From: Bacteroidia bacterium
Lineage (GTDB): Bacteria > Bacteroidota > Bacteroidia > Bacteroidales > Paludibacteraceae
Assembly: GCA_009929375.1 (NCBI GenBank)
Contig: SAAO01000001.1
Span: 112,142 to 176,141 of the forward strand
Reading direction: 5' to 3'
DNA: 64,000 nt
In this document: positions 49,210 through 58,305 of the stretch, piece by piece
How the letters are laid out: each line of letters starts with the position of its first letter
Numbering within the stretch: the first letter of the stretch is position 1
The notes under the pieces: model-generated
The model's database searches: none
What the model was told of the DNA's origin: nothing
Seen by the model: only the letters and a program-made list of their open reading frames with translations
Made by a program: the position numbers and the translations under genes

Positions 49210-49695
49210 TTAATCATTAGGTAACTGATCGTCGGAACCGTCAAGCGTAATATCAAATTTCAATGTCGAATAAGGAGGCACTGAGCCAGAGCCATCCTTA
49301 CCGTAAGCCAGTTCGTAAGGGATATAGAATATATATCTGCCCCCAACATTCATTTTAGTCACTCCTTCAATCCAGCCGGGTACTAAGTTTGAAAGCTGAA
49401 ATCTTACAGTTTCGTCAGTTTCGTCAAATACTTTTCCAGTAATGAGTTCGCCCTTGTATCTTACATAAATAATGCTGCTTGCGTTCGGACGACGAGTGGC
49501 TCCCTGATGAATTACTTTGTAGCACAATCCGCTTTCGGTTTGAAAAAAATCAGGATCATTTTTGTGTTGTTCCTTATATTGTTCGAGCCATGTTTCATTC
49601 AGATATTTCCATTCAAGATACTTATCCTCATCGCACGACGACAGAACAGAAGTCAATGTAAGCAAAACAAAAGCACTGTATATCAATCTTTTCAT
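49210..49695 (-). CDS. FKBP-type peptidyl-prolyl isomerase lipoprotein
   Basis: A 161-residue periplasmic lipoprotein (lipobox LSSC, Cys20). After a short linker the FKBP fold is seen: VRYKGELITGKVFDETDE, LVPGWIEGVTKMNVGGR, PYELAYGKDGSGSVPPYSTL. It should help folding of exported proteins. It sits 14 bp after the LutB gene and 5 bp before the TPM gene, so translation is coupled. Confidence 0.92.
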   Translation of the reverse strand: MKRLIYSAFVLLTLTSVLSSCDEDKYLEWKYLNETWLEQYKEQHKNDPDFFQTESGLCYKVIHQGATRRPNASSIIYVRYKGELITGKVFDETDETVRFQLSNLVPGWIEGVTKMNVGGRYIFYIPYELAYGKDGSGSVPPYSTLKFDITLDGSDDQLPND

Positions 49696-49709
49696 TGTAA
49701 ATAATTTAT

Positions 49710-51086
49710 TTAGTCTTGTTTTTTATCTTTATATTGTTGTGAAAACGATTTTTTAGCAAACTCAGGCATTTCGCGTTTGGGTCCCCATGCCATATAATTA
49801 AACGGACGGGTAGCCGCATTTTTGATAATCCCCGGCACAAAATCCATTTTTTTACGGTCCGAAGTTACATATCCGAAACCTTTCATAATCATTTTTTCAG
49901 CCGACGGCCGTAAACCTTTCTCTACTGTTTTCCGGCGATTAGCCAGTAAAATATCAGTCAGCGGAATGCGCACCGGACAAACCTCAACACATTTTCCGCA
50001 AAGCGTTGAAGCAAAACTCAGGTGTGAGAAATCTTTAAATCCACGCAGAAAAGGCGTCAAAACCGAACCTATCGGGCCGCTGTAAGTCGTATCGTAAGTG
50101 TAACCACCAATGGTCTTGTACACCGGACAGGCATTCAGACAAGCACCACAACGGATACAGGCCAGCGATTCATAACCTTCAGCGTCGGCAAACACATCAG
50201 TACGACCATTGTCGAGCAAAATCACATACATTTTCTCAGGGCCATCCACTTCGTTAGCTTTGCGCGGACCTGTAAAAATGGTATTGTATGCCGTCATTTG
50301 CTGACCGGTTCCGTGCGCTGCCAGCAAAGGATAAAAAAGTCCCAGCTGACTCATACGCGGTATCAACTTTTCGATACCGGCGATTACAATATGCACTTTC
50401 GGAAATGCAGTGGTCATCAATCCGTTTCCTTCGTTTTCAGTCACCGAAATTCCTCCGATATCAGCAATCAGAAAATTTGCACCCGTCACTCCCACTTCTG
50501 CAGAAGTATATTTTTTACGCAAAACCTGACGCACATATTCGGTCATTTCTTCGGGCGTACTGTCAATCGGCATATTAAACTTTTCGTTGAAAAGTTTTGC
50601 AATATCACCTTTGGACTTGTGCATGGCAGGCGTTACAATATGATAAGGACGCTCACCGGCCACCTGCACAATAAATTCACCCAAATCAGTTTCCACAGAT
50701 TCGCACCCCATACTTTCAGCCACATGATTTAACTCGATTTCCTCAGTGGTCATCGATTTGCTTTTCACCAGCAGCCGGGCTTCATTGTCAGTCAGAATTT
50801 GTCGCAAATAATCAGTAGCCTCATTCGTATCGGCTGCCCAGAGCACTTCTGCACCGTTGGCAGTAATATTTTTTTCAAATTCGAGCAGATAGCTGTCCCA
50901 GTTCGCCAACACATCACGCTTGATTTGTGCGGCCATTTCCTTCGCTTTCTCCACATTGCGATAGCGTGCCATACCTTTGGCTACGGCTGCATCGTAACGC
51001 GAAATATTGAACCGAATGGTATTCCGGTGCTTTTCATCGAAAGCAATGGCTTCGGCTGCCTGTGTGAACTTTGAACTTTGTGACAT
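49710..51086 (-). CDS. LutB/YkgF-type iron-sulfur protein
   Basis: A 458-residue protein with the DUF162 (LUD) domain and two [4Fe-4S] motifs: C310-C313-C316-C320 (CIRCGACLNACPVY) and C363-C366-C370 (CGKCVEVCPVR). LutB is one of three subunits that oxidise L-lactate; neither LutA nor LutC is in this window, so it is either an orphan or meets partners encoded elsewhere. The region lies in a murF-to-lemA minus-strand run with 14-21 bp gaps. Confidence 0.9.
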   Translation of the reverse strand: MSQSSKFTQAAEAIAFDEKHRNTIRFNISRYDAAVAKGMARYRNVEKAKEMAAQIKRDVLANWDSYLLEFEKNITANGAEVLWAADTNEATDYLRQILTDNEARLLVKSKSMTTEEIELNHVAESMGCESVETDLGEFIVQVAGERPYHIVTPAMHKSKGDIAKLFNEKFNMPIDSTPEEMTEYVRQVLRKKYTSAEVGVTGANFLIADIGGISVTENEGNGLMTTAFPKVHIVIAGIEKLIPRMSQLGLFYPLLAAHGTGQQMTAYNTIFTGPRKANEVDGPEKMYVILLDNGRTDVFADAEGYESLACIRCGACLNACPVYKTIGGYTYDTTYSGPIGSVLTPFLRGFKDFSHLSFASTLCGKCVEVCPVRIPLTDILLANRRKTVEKGLRPSAEKMIMKGFGYVTSDRKKMDFVPGIIKNAATRPFNYMAWGPKREMPEFAKKSFSQQYKDKKQD

Positions 51087-51107
51087 TTATACTGCTGATC
51101 AGAATTT

Positions 51108-51995
51108 TTATTTTATAGGAAAATCGAAACTTCCCACAAGATTACCATCGGTAAAGAAATCTGCACGGTAAGTTCCCTTTTCGAGCACTTCTTCCACTTT
51201 CCAGTAAATTACGTCGGCAAGTGCTTCGCCTTCGTATTCGTAAGCCTTTTTAGCCGAATAGGCAATATTTTTGTTTTCGAACGGAAAAACATTCGAAGAA
51301 CTTTTGGTCAGCACATCGCCGTTAGGCTTTGTGATGCGCAAATACATTGTTTTATGTCCCGACTCAGCAGTGATATTCTTTGCAATGGTATAGTTAAACT
51401 GCAGGTTTGCAATCTGCGAAAACCATGAAGTTTTACGCCCCTTGCTGTTGAGCGTTGCCACACTGAAGTTTACCACATCCAGTTTCGATGCCCGTGTTAC
51501 CACTTCGTGAAGTGTTTCTTTTTCCTTGCTGAGTTTTTCGGCTACCTGAGTTGCCTCGTTGTAGCGGCGTTTCACTTCCACATTTTCGGTTTTAAGCACT
51601 TTATTTTCAGCATTCAGAGAATCGATTTGGTTCACATAATGAATCATGACCGAACGAACTGTGGCAAGCTCCTTTTTAAGTTCGGTTATTCGACGCGCAT
51701 TGGTAGCCTTGGTCACTCTCAGCTCTTCGAGCAATTGCTGCACTTTTACCTTTTCGTTTTCGAGCAGTTTAAAGAGCGAATCGTTTTTTATATTGACTGT
51801 ATAACCCGAAAGTTCGTAATTAAGATCCTGAAATTCCTGTTCCACCTGTTCTTTTTCGAAGGTCATCATTTCCACCACTTCGGCAATTTCCGCTTCCTTC
51901 TGTTTGGCTTTATTCATGTAAAACAGCACAGCTCCAATAAGCGCCAGTATTACAACCGACAAAACCACCAGAATAGTCACATTTTGTTTTTTCAT
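51108..51995 (-). CDS. Membrane-anchored coiled-coil protein of unknown function
   Basis: A 295-residue protein with one N-terminal transmembrane segment (residues 8-27), a long coiled coil (about 30-175, with heptad-like Leu/Glu/Lys stretches such as LFKLLENEKVKVQQLLEELR), and a C-terminal folded beta-rich domain (about 185-295) ending in FFTDGNLVGSFDFPIK. Probably a periplasmic spacer or scaffold; the function is not recognisable. Between murF and LutB gene with 21-bp gaps. Confidence 0.8.
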   Translation of the reverse strand: MKKQNVTILVVLSVVILALIGAVLFYMNKAKQKEAEIAEVVEMMTFEKEQVEQEFQDLNYELSGYTVNIKNDSLFKLLENEKVKVQQLLEELRVTKATNARRITELKKELATVRSVMIHYVNQIDSLNAENKVLKTENVEVKRRYNEATQVAEKLSKEKETLHEVVTRASKLDVVNFSVATLNSKGRKTSWFSQIANLQFNYTIAKNITAESGHKTMYLRITKPNGDVLTKSSSNVFPFENKNIAYSAKKAYEYEGEALADVIYWKVEEVLEKGTYRADFFTDGNLVGSFDFPIK

Positions 51996-52016
51996 TCCTA
52001 AAAATAATATATTTAA

Positions 52017-53315
52017 CTATAATAATTCTATCACTTTTTCGAGTTTAATGCCTCTCGAACCTTTAATAAGCACGTAATGCGCTTCTACAGGATTATTTGC
52101 CAGATACTCACGCGCTTCTTCGACATTTTCAAAAGTCTGAAAAGCACTTTTACAGGCCACAAATTCCGGACCAACCAGCAATACCTGTTCGAAGCCTGCA
52201 TTTTGTAATTCGCTTACAATTGCCTGATGTTCTTCGGCCGAATATTCGCCCAACTCAAGCATATCGCCCAGCACAACTGCTTTGGGACTTACCTGCATGG
52301 CTGCAAAATTGGCTATAGCAGCCTTCATGCTTGTGGGATTGGCATTGTAAGCATCCACAATCAGTTTATTTTTGCTGGTCTCCATCAACTGCGAACGGTT
52401 GTTTTTGGGCTCATAAGTTTCGAGTCCGCGCTTGATTTCTTCGTTACTCAGTCCGAAATAATTTCCGATAGTGGCAGCTGCAAGAATATTTTCAGCATTG
52501 TAATCACCAATCAGTCTGGTATCAGCATTAAATTCTCCCTGATTTGTCACGCAGCTCAACGAAACAAAAGGTGCGCTCGCAGTCACTTTTCCGTTTACAC
52601 AGGCTGTAGAGCCATTCAGGTTATATTTTATCAGGCGACTATCATCAACTCCAAAACCGGATTTCTGAACCATTTCCATTAAAAAATGATTAGCACTGTT
52701 GATAAACAATCCTGCACCGTTTTTAAATGCATAGTCGTACAATTCAGCTTTTGTTTTCTTCACTCCTTCGAACGACCCGAAACCCTCGAGATGCGCTTTT
52801 CCCACATTGGTAATGATGCCAAAATCGGGACAGGCAATTTCCGCAAGAGTCTTAATTTCACCGGGATGATTGGCTCCCATTTCAATCACAGCGATTTCAT
52901 GAGCTGCAGTGAGTTGCAGCAAAGTGAGTGGCACGCCAATATGATTATTGAAATTTCCCTGAGTGAAATGCACATTAAACTTTTGCTTCAGTACCGAGGC
53001 AATCAGCTCTTTGGTAGTCGTTTTACCGTTTGTACCGGTGATTCCCACTATTTTTGTCCCAAGGGCCCGTCGGTGTTCACGCGCAAGCCGCTGAAGTGCT
53101 TCGAGCACATTTTCAACCAGAATATAGCGTTCGTCAGTCACGACTTCGGGATTGTCCACCACAGCATATGCACAACCATTTTCCAGAGCTTTGGCTGCAA
53201 ACAAATTGGCATCAAAATTATCGCCACGCAGCGCAAAGAAAACTGAACCTTCGGGACAGTTGCGGCTATCGGTGCAAACCACAGGGTGTTGTTGAAAAAC
53301 AGAATAGAGATTCAT
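52017..53315 (-). CDS. murF: UDP-N-acetylmuramoyl-tripeptide--D-Ala-D-Ala ligase
   Basis: MurF adds D-Ala-D-Ala to the peptidoglycan precursor. The 432-residue protein has the Mur ligase order: N-domain (VVCTDSRNCPEGSVFFALRGDNFD), ATP-binding domain with GTNGKTTTK at 94-102, GNFNNHIGVPLTLL, IEMGANHPGEI, and C-domain (DAYNANPTSMKAAI). The start of the minus-strand run that continues to LutB and lemA. Confidence 0.97.
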   Translation of the reverse strand: MNLYSVFQQHPVVCTDSRNCPEGSVFFALRGDNFDANLFAAKALENGCAYAVVDNPEVVTDERYILVENVLEALQRLAREHRRALGTKIVGITGTNGKTTTKELIASVLKQKFNVHFTQGNFNNHIGVPLTLLQLTAAHEIAVIEMGANHPGEIKTLAEIACPDFGIITNVGKAHLEGFGSFEGVKKTKAELYDYAFKNGAGLFINSANHFLMEMVQKSGFGVDDSRLIKYNLNGSTACVNGKVTASAPFVSLSCVTNQGEFNADTRLIGDYNAENILAAATIGNYFGLSNEEIKRGLETYEPKNNRSQLMETSKNKLIVDAYNANPTSMKAAIANFAAMQVSPKAVVLGDMLELGEYSAEEHQAIVSELQNAGFEQVLLVGPEFVACKSAFQTFENVEEAREYLANNPVEAHYVLIKGSRGIKLEKVIELL

Positions 53316-53405
53316 GCTTGTTTCAAAAATTTATTTCGGGAATCAAATGCAAAAATAAGCATAAAATCACGACCTTAGGGTATATGACTTATAATAATCA
53401 AAAAA

Positions 53406-53440
53406 AAAAGCTAAACACAAAGATTTCGTGAATAGCTTTT
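53406..53440 (-). terminator. Terminator after the 206-aa barrel gene
   Basis: Stem AAAAGCTA/TAGCTTTT with an imperfect inner part, 21 bases after the stop, followed on the minus strand by a run of T. Confidence 0.75.
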
Positions 53441-53460
53441 CCTTTGTTTTATGGGATTTA

Positions 53461-54081
53461 TCAGAATTCGTAAATCACCGAAGCTGTAAGCTGATTACGT
53501 TTCCACTCGGTATTTTCGCGTTTATTCAGATCGAACATACCCCAATCGTAACCCACCTGAAGCTGGATATTTTTAAACTGTAAACCGGCACCCAGTCCAA
53601 GCTGCAGATCGAAACGATTCATATCATATTTACCATCATCATCCACATCGGCTTTGTAACGATCGATATTTGTAATCACTTCCGATCCGAAAACCACTGT
53701 GCGGTTTTCAACATTCTGAGCAATACCAAAATTCAGCTGTGGACCTGCAAACGCAAACAAAGTAACATCGGAAACCACAGGAAAACCTAATTTCAAACGA
53801 ACAGGCACATCCACAAAATGACCTGTATAATGATTAGTGCCCACAACTCCGGGATAAGTACTTCCCAGATAACTATATAGCACTCCGTACTGAATGGCAA
53901 GCATTTTATTCGAAAGTCCCATTTCTGCTACGGGGCCAACCTGAATACCACTTACAGCATCCGAACCGGTTTCTTTTGAATTTACATAACCTGCACGCAC
54001 TCCGAAAGTTTGTGCCATAACTCCTGCACTGGCAAATAACATCACAGCCAATGCCATTTTCTTCAAATTAAATTTCATCAT
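53461..54081 (-). CDS. PorT-family outer-membrane beta-barrel protein
   Basis: A 206-residue exported barrel: signal peptide (1-23, AQTFGVRAG), eight or so amphipathic strands (FGVRAGYVNSKE, VPVRLKLGFPV, FAGPQLNFGIA, LQLGLGAGLQF) and C-terminal Phe. It fits the OMP_b-brl_2/PorT-like family; function unknown. It is a paralogue of the gene just upstream (54156). Confidence 0.85.
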   Translation of the reverse strand: MMKFNLKKMALAVMLFASAGVMAQTFGVRAGYVNSKETGSDAVSGIQVGPVAEMGLSNKMLAIQYGVLYSYLGSTYPGVVGTNHYTGHFVDVPVRLKLGFPVVSDVTLFAFAGPQLNFGIAQNVENRTVVFGSEVITNIDRYKADVDDDGKYDMNRFDLQLGLGAGLQFKNIQLQVGYDWGMFDLNKRENTEWKRNQLTASVIYEF

Positions 54082-54155
54082 CTTTTAATTTTAAAAAGTA
54101 AACAATTGTTTGTTTTGTCTTCTGCTTTCAAATTCCGGGCCAAAAATACCTGCTA

Positions 54156-54875
54156 TCAGAATTCGTATACGAGTGAAACGTACCAACCGCTGTGGCGTAA
54201 TATACGATTTGAATCTACTTTATTGATGCTGTTGATTCCAAAATCATATCCACCTTTCAACTGATAATTTTTCCACTGAATACCGGCACCGGCACCAAGT
54301 TGAAAATTCAGTCGACTGATTTTGGCCATTTTATAAAGATCGTTTTCATAATATTCTTTTTTTTCGATACCTGTAAATTTCTCCATTTCATCCGAAAGCG
54401 CCGGAATGATTTTCTGAGGTTGTGCAAGACCAAAATTGATATTCGGACCGGCAAAAGCAAAGAGTTTAAAGTCCTTTTTGAGCTTCAGATTATATTGAAT
54501 TCTCAAAGGTACATCAATATAATGCCCCCAGGTTTTGTATGTTACCGAATCGGTTGATACACCAAACCGCTGTACTTTGCTATCGTAAACCACCGAATAA
54601 AGAGCTCCGGTCAGAAAACTGAAGTTATATTTCAGATCGAACTCTGCAGTTGCTCCCAGACGAACGCCATTGAAAATATTGACACTTGAATTTTTACCCG
54701 ACTGACGGGCCTGTACATTACCAATTTCGACACGATAGGTTTGTGCTACGAGGGTTGAAACCGCAAAAACAAGGAGAAGCAGTGTGGCACCGCATTTCAT
54801 TTTATTATTCATTCGGAAAAGATTTTTTCGTAAAATATGAGCTGCAAAGATAGCCTTTTTTAATACAATCCTCAT
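54156..54875 (-). CDS. PorT-family outer-membrane beta-barrel protein, paralogue
   Basis: A barrel protein matching the downstream neighbour strand by strand (FKLFAFAGPNINFGLA; LNFQLGAGAGIQWKNYQL; terminal LVYEF). The 239-residue frame from 54875 has an unlikely N-terminus before the signal peptide; a TATCTTTG -7 box (54845-54852) lies inside it, so translation more likely starts at 54812 (MNNKMKCGA...) or 54800 (MKCGATLLLLV...). The tandem arrangement indicates duplication. Confidence 0.85.
   Translation of the reverse strand: MRIVLKKAIFAAHILRKNLFRMNNKMKCGATLLLLVFAVSTLVAQTYRVEIGNVQARQSGKNSSVNIFNGVRLGATAEFDLKYNFSFLTGALYSVVYDSKVQRFGVSTDSVTYKTWGHYIDVPLRIQYNLKLKKDFKLFAFAGPNINFGLAQPQKIIPALSDEMEKFTGIEKKEYYENDLYKMAKISRLNFQLGAGAGIQWKNYQLKGGYDFGINSINKVDSNRILRHSGWYVSLVYEF
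54845..54852 (-). promoter_or_regulatory. -7 box ahead of the upstream PorT-like gene
   Basis: TATCTTTG followed by CA on the minus strand, 33 bases before the preferred start at 54812; the -33 is not clear. Confidence 0.55.
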
Positions 54876-55008
54876 TTATTAAAACTGTCTTTTTACTCAA
54901 AAATTGCAAAACAAAGAATTATTCACAAACTTTATAATTTGTGTTCGAGCACAATAGCAATCCTTAACAATAAAAACAGCTACGCTGAAAATGGCTAATG
55001 AGAACCTG

Positions 55009-56358
55009 TTATTTTGAAATATCACCTTTGGGTACACTCAGCTTTTGCGAACTGTAAATACCCGAATGACCACTGAAATAATAGGCTACAAAGCAGGCCA
55101 CAGCAAAGTACAACACATGCTCGCTGCCAAAAAGCTCCACTCCCATTATTGTACAGGCCAGCGGAGTATTGGTTGCGCCTGCAAAAACGGCAATAAAACC
55201 CATTCCGGCAAACAAATCTACAGGCATTCCTGTATGAAACGCAAACACACTTCCCAAAGTGGCTCCGATAAAAAACAAAGGAGTTACCTCGCCCCCTTTA
55301 AAGCCTGTACTCAGAGTAATAACAGTAAAAATCAGCTTCCACAGCCAGCTGAAATTATCCACTTCCCCTGCTCTGAATGCATTCACAATGGAATTTCCCG
55401 CACCCGAAGCTGTTTCCACTCCAAGACCAAGATAGTCGTTTGTACCAAGAATAAAAGTCAGTGCAATAATCGACAATCCACCCAAAACAGGAATCAGGAG
55501 TTTCCATTTGATATATTTGTGAAAAAGCTGTTTCAGACTTTTTATTGAAAAAGCAAACAAATGACTTGTAAGTCCGAAAAGCACACCTGCAAAAACGGCA
55601 AAAATCAGCACTTTATAATCGATACGAAGATTCAGAACTCCGACCGCCTGCTGTAAATGGTAGGAAATGCTATACTGCGTATGCGTTATTCCGTAAGCCG
55701 AACAAACTATATCGGCCATCACGGCAGCCATTAATGCAGGAAGCAAAGCATCATATTTTATCCTGCCAATGGCCAGCACTTCAAGTGCGAAAATCGCTCC
55801 GGCCACAGGAGTACCAAATACAGCACCGAAACCGGCTGCCACACCCGTCATCAGCAAAATACGCATATCTTCGGGTTTCAGCTTCAACAGTTTCCCAATA
55901 AAATTCGAAATGCTGCCTCCGATTTGCACCGCAGTACCTTCGCGCCCGGCCGAACCTCCAAATAAATGTGTCATTACTGTAGAAATAAGTACAAACGGAG
56001 TCATTCGGAACGGAATGCCACCACCGGGTTTATGAATTTCGTCCATGACCAGATTGTTTCCTGCCTCCGAATTTTTGCCCTTAAATTTGTATGCGGCTAC
56101 AATTACAACCCCGATCACCGGAAGAAGGTACAGCAACCATTCGTTGGCAAAACGCAATTCGGTGGCTTTATCGAGCAACCACAAAAACAAAGCAATAAGC
56201 GAACCTACTGCTACTGACACCGGAAGCACATAAAGAAACCACCTGACCACATATTTCAAAATACGAAACTGATCAAAATTAGAAAAGTTGCTTTTATCCA
56301 TCACAATTCTGCATTTATATTCAATAACTCCGGAAAACTCACAATTAAGCAGGTGCAA
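55009..56358 (-). CDS. CLC-family anion channel/antiporter
   Basis: An integral membrane protein, 449 aa from 56358, but likely starting at Met20 (56301; MDKSNFSNF). It shows about ten hydrophobic segments and the CLC selectivity stretches PGGGIPFRM and [11 protein letters not shown] (residues 138-142 carry GREGT). A threonine follows the gating glutamate, where chloride types have proline (GREGP), resembling the fluoride-exporting CLC-F group; the C-terminal GHSGIYSSQ also fits. So a fluoride/proton antiporter is plausible, a chloride channel the alternative. Confidence 0.85.
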   Translation of the reverse strand: MHLLNCEFSGVIEYKCRIVMDKSNFSNFDQFRILKYVVRWFLYVLPVSVAVGSLIALFLWLLDKATELRFANEWLLYLLPVIGVVIVAAYKFKGKNSEAGNNLVMDEIHKPGGGIPFRMTPFVLISTVMTHLFGGSAGREGTAVQIGGSISNFIGKLLKLKPEDMRILLMTGVAAGFGAVFGTPVAGAIFALEVLAIGRIKYDALLPALMAAVMADIVCSAYGITHTQYSISYHLQQAVGVLNLRIDYKVLIFAVFAGVLFGLTSHLFAFSIKSLKQLFHKYIKWKLLIPVLGGLSIIALTFILGTNDYLGLGVETASGAGNSIVNAFRAGEVDNFSWLWKLIFTVITLSTGFKGGEVTPLFFIGATLGSVFAFHTGMPVDLFAGMGFIAVFAGATNTPLACTIMGVELFGSEHVLYFAVACFVAYYFSGHSGIYSSQKLSVPKGDISK

Positions 56359-56385
56359 TATTTAATGATAATTTTCCAACACAAT

Positions 56386-56497
56386 AGAACACATAGAAAT
56401 TATTAAAGAAAATTCTTAGTTCACATAGTAAAAGTATCTGACGATACTTTTGCATCTCTGAAATTATCCCGATTTTCGGGATAATTCTATGTGTTCT
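56386..56497. repeat. Nested palindromic intergenic repeat (AGAACACATAG)
   Basis: Outer arms AGAACACATAG (56386-56396) and CTATGTGTTCT (56487-56497) enclose two perfect hairpins: AAAAGTATC/GATACTTTT (56430-56451) and AATTATCCCG/CGGGATAATT (56462-56486). It lies upstream of the CLC gene and outside the integrated element. No ORF. Confidence 0.75.
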
Positions 56498-56604
56498 TTT
56501 TCTTTTCTCTTATTTTTCAAAACTACTGTGAACTATGTGGTGAAAAATATATCAATAATAATTATTGGTTACTTAACACATGAATACAGCCTTATATTTA
56601 CAAA

Positions 56605-56668
56605 AATACCTGCATTTTAGCACAATTCCATTACCACAGGGCAGGCATTGTACTAAAACACAGGTATT
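56605..56668 (-). terminator. Long hairpin, probable ssrA terminator displaced by the element
   Basis: Arms of 22 nt (56605-56626 and 56647-56668) match at 19 positions. Read on the minus strand, all three exceptions become G-U pairs, which suggests a selected RNA stem. The minus-strand stem ends in AGGTATTTTTG. Without the inserted element this hairpin would lie about 80-140 bases after tmRNA, so it was probably the ssrA terminator (inference). Confidence 0.5.
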
Positions 56669-56748
56669 ATCAGCCTTTTGAAGGCGGTTCAGGGTGAATA
56701 CCATCACCAAAAATAATTTTTCAATTCCATCCAAAAGGAATTATTTTG

Positions 56749-56762
56749 TGTGGAGCTGGAGG
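56749..56762 (+). other. attL core repeat
   Basis: TGTGGAGCTGGAGG, identical to 62558-62571 (attR), in direct orientation. The attR copy spans the 3' end of tmRNA (acceptor stem). The flanking bases differ on both sides, so 14 bp is the exact core. Confidence 0.85.
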
Positions 56763-56862
56763 CTCTATAATTGAAATTTAATACAATCTTATCTGATATT
56801 TATAATTACTGTTTCTCAAACACTTACAAACAAAACAATTCAATAAAATATACTATTATTTA

Positions 56863-56894
56863 TTTGCGTATATCGGAAATAGTCCCTATATTTG
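56863..56894 (+). promoter_or_regulatory. Integrase promoter
   Basis: TTTG (56863-56866), 20-bp spacer, TATATTTG (56887-56894): a full Bacteroidota promoter. It leaves about 25 bases to the start at 56921 and lies among the arm-like motifs, so bound integrase could repress it. Confidence 0.8.
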
Positions 56895-56918
56895 TCCCTA
56901 TATCAGAAAGGGGACTAA
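56874..56918. promoter_or_regulatory. Left cluster of integrase-arm-like motifs
   Basis: Three GTCCC/GGGAC words in 45 bp: CGGAAATAGTCCC (56874-56886), TTTGTCCCTA (56891-56900) and AGAAAGGGGACTAA (56905-56918, inverted). The same three phrases recur at the right end (62484-62526). Likely binding sites of integrase arm domain or an accessory factor (inference). Confidence 0.55.
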
Positions 56919-56920
56919 TT

Positions 56921-58294
56921 ATGACAAAGAACGATTTTAACTACAATGTGCTTTTTTTTCCTGACAAAGAAAAAACCACACCTACAGCCGATAATGTTTT
57001 TATTGAAACCGACAGCAAAAGTAATCAAAAACATTACAATTACGATGCAAAATTGCGTGTTCGTATCCGCTGGAGTGCTGGAGTGCTAAATTTCAATTTG
57101 GGCGAACGTGTGGAGCTTGCAAAGTGGTCAACCGATGCCCAGCGATGCAATGCAGGAACTTCGCACGGCAAAAAGAAACGGACTGCAAAGGAGATAAACG
57201 CAAAAATCGAAACCGTATCAAATTACATTGATAGTATTTTTAATGATTTTGAGCAACAAAAAATCGTTCCAACGGTTGAGCAATACCGAAACCGATACAA
57301 CAATACAGAACAGCACATCAAAGAAAAGACTTTTTTTGATTATTACGATATGTTTGTGAGCGAACAAAGCACACAAAACAGCTGGAAATATGCCACACTT
57401 CAAAAGTTTGCGACAATCAAAAACCACCTTTCGGAATTTGCCCAGACCACAAAGAAACTAAACTTTGATACTTTCAACAAAGATGGTTTAAATGCCTTTG
57501 TTTCGTTTTTACGAGATGTTAAGGACATGCGAAACAGCACCATACAAAAAAACATTGCTTTTCTTAAATGGTTTTTGAGATGGGCAAAAAGTGAGGGGAT
57601 AAACAAAACAGATGATTATATAACCTTTGCCCCGAAGATGCCAAAAGCAGAAAGGAAAGTTATTTTTTTAGATTGGACTGAATTAATGACAGTGTATAAT
57701 TTTGATTTCTCGAAAGCAACCACTACAGACAGCAACGGAAATGAAACGGCACTTTTGCCCGATAACATAAAAGCTCTGGAGCGTGTGCGTGATGTGTTTT
57801 GCTTTTGTTGCTTTACATCTTTGCGCTATTCAGACGTAGAAAATTTAAAGCGTACCGACATTAAAAACGGAGCTTTGAACATTACTACCATCAAAACAGA
57901 TGACACCCTCACAATCGAACTAAACGACTATTCGAGTGCAATTTTAGCGAAGTATGCCGATGAGGTTTACCCAGAAAACAGAGCTTTGCCCGTGATAAGT
58001 AATCAAAAAATGAACGACCATCTTAAACAGATGGGCGAAGTTTGCGGACTTAAAACCCCGATAACAATTACCTACTACAAAGGTGCAAAGCGTTTCGATG
58101 AGGTTTATCCGAAGTACGAACTTTTATCGACACATTGCGGGCGCAGGACGTTTATTTGCAATGCGCTGATGCTGGGTATTGCACCAATCACAGTAATGAA
58201 ATGGACAGGCCACAGCGATTATAAAAGCATGCAACCCTATATCGATGTTGCTGATGCCGAAAAGAAAAAAGCAATGAGTTTGTTTAACCGATAA
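56921..58294 (+). CDS. Tyrosine-family integrase
   Basis: Site-specific recombinase that moves the element into ssrA. The reading frame opens at 56771, but the promoter and repeats at 56863-56918 lie inside it, so the start at 56921 (MTKNDFNYN, preceded by GGGGACTAATT) is chosen: 457 residues. N-terminal arm-binding domain, SAM-like core-binding domain (about 150-250), catalytic domain with Arg in TSLRYSDVENL, Lys in IKTDDTLTIEL, HCGRR (His, Arg), then TGHSDYKSMQPYID with His and the nucleophile Tyr. All five catalytic residues are present. Typical of Bacteroidota mobile-element integrases. Confidence 0.95.
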   Translation: MTKNDFNYNVLFFPDKEKTTPTADNVFIETDSKSNQKHYNYDAKLRVRIRWSAGVLNFNLGERVELAKWSTDAQRCNAGTSHGKKKRTAKEINAKIETVSNYIDSIFNDFEQQKIVPTVEQYRNRYNNTEQHIKEKTFFDYYDMFVSEQSTQNSWKYATLQKFATIKNHLSEFAQTTKKLNFDTFNKDGLNAFVSFLRDVKDMRNSTIQKNIAFLKWFLRWAKSEGINKTDDYITFAPKMPKAERKVIFLDWTELMTVYNFDFSKATTTDSNGNETALLPDNIKALERVRDVFCFCCFTSLRYSDVENLKRTDIKNGALNITTIKTDDTLTIELNDYSSAILAKYADEVYPENRALPVISNQKMNDHLKQMGEVCGLKTPITITYYKGAKRFDEVYPKYELLSTHCGRRTFICNALMLGIAPITVMKWTGHSDYKSMQPYIDVADAEKKKAMSLFNR

Positions 58295-58305
58295 TTAATT
58301 GAGAT

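Noticed and set aside
56771..56920. N-terminal extension of the integrase from 56771
   Set aside because: A complete promoter and the arm-like repeats lie in this stretch; start at 56921 is better.
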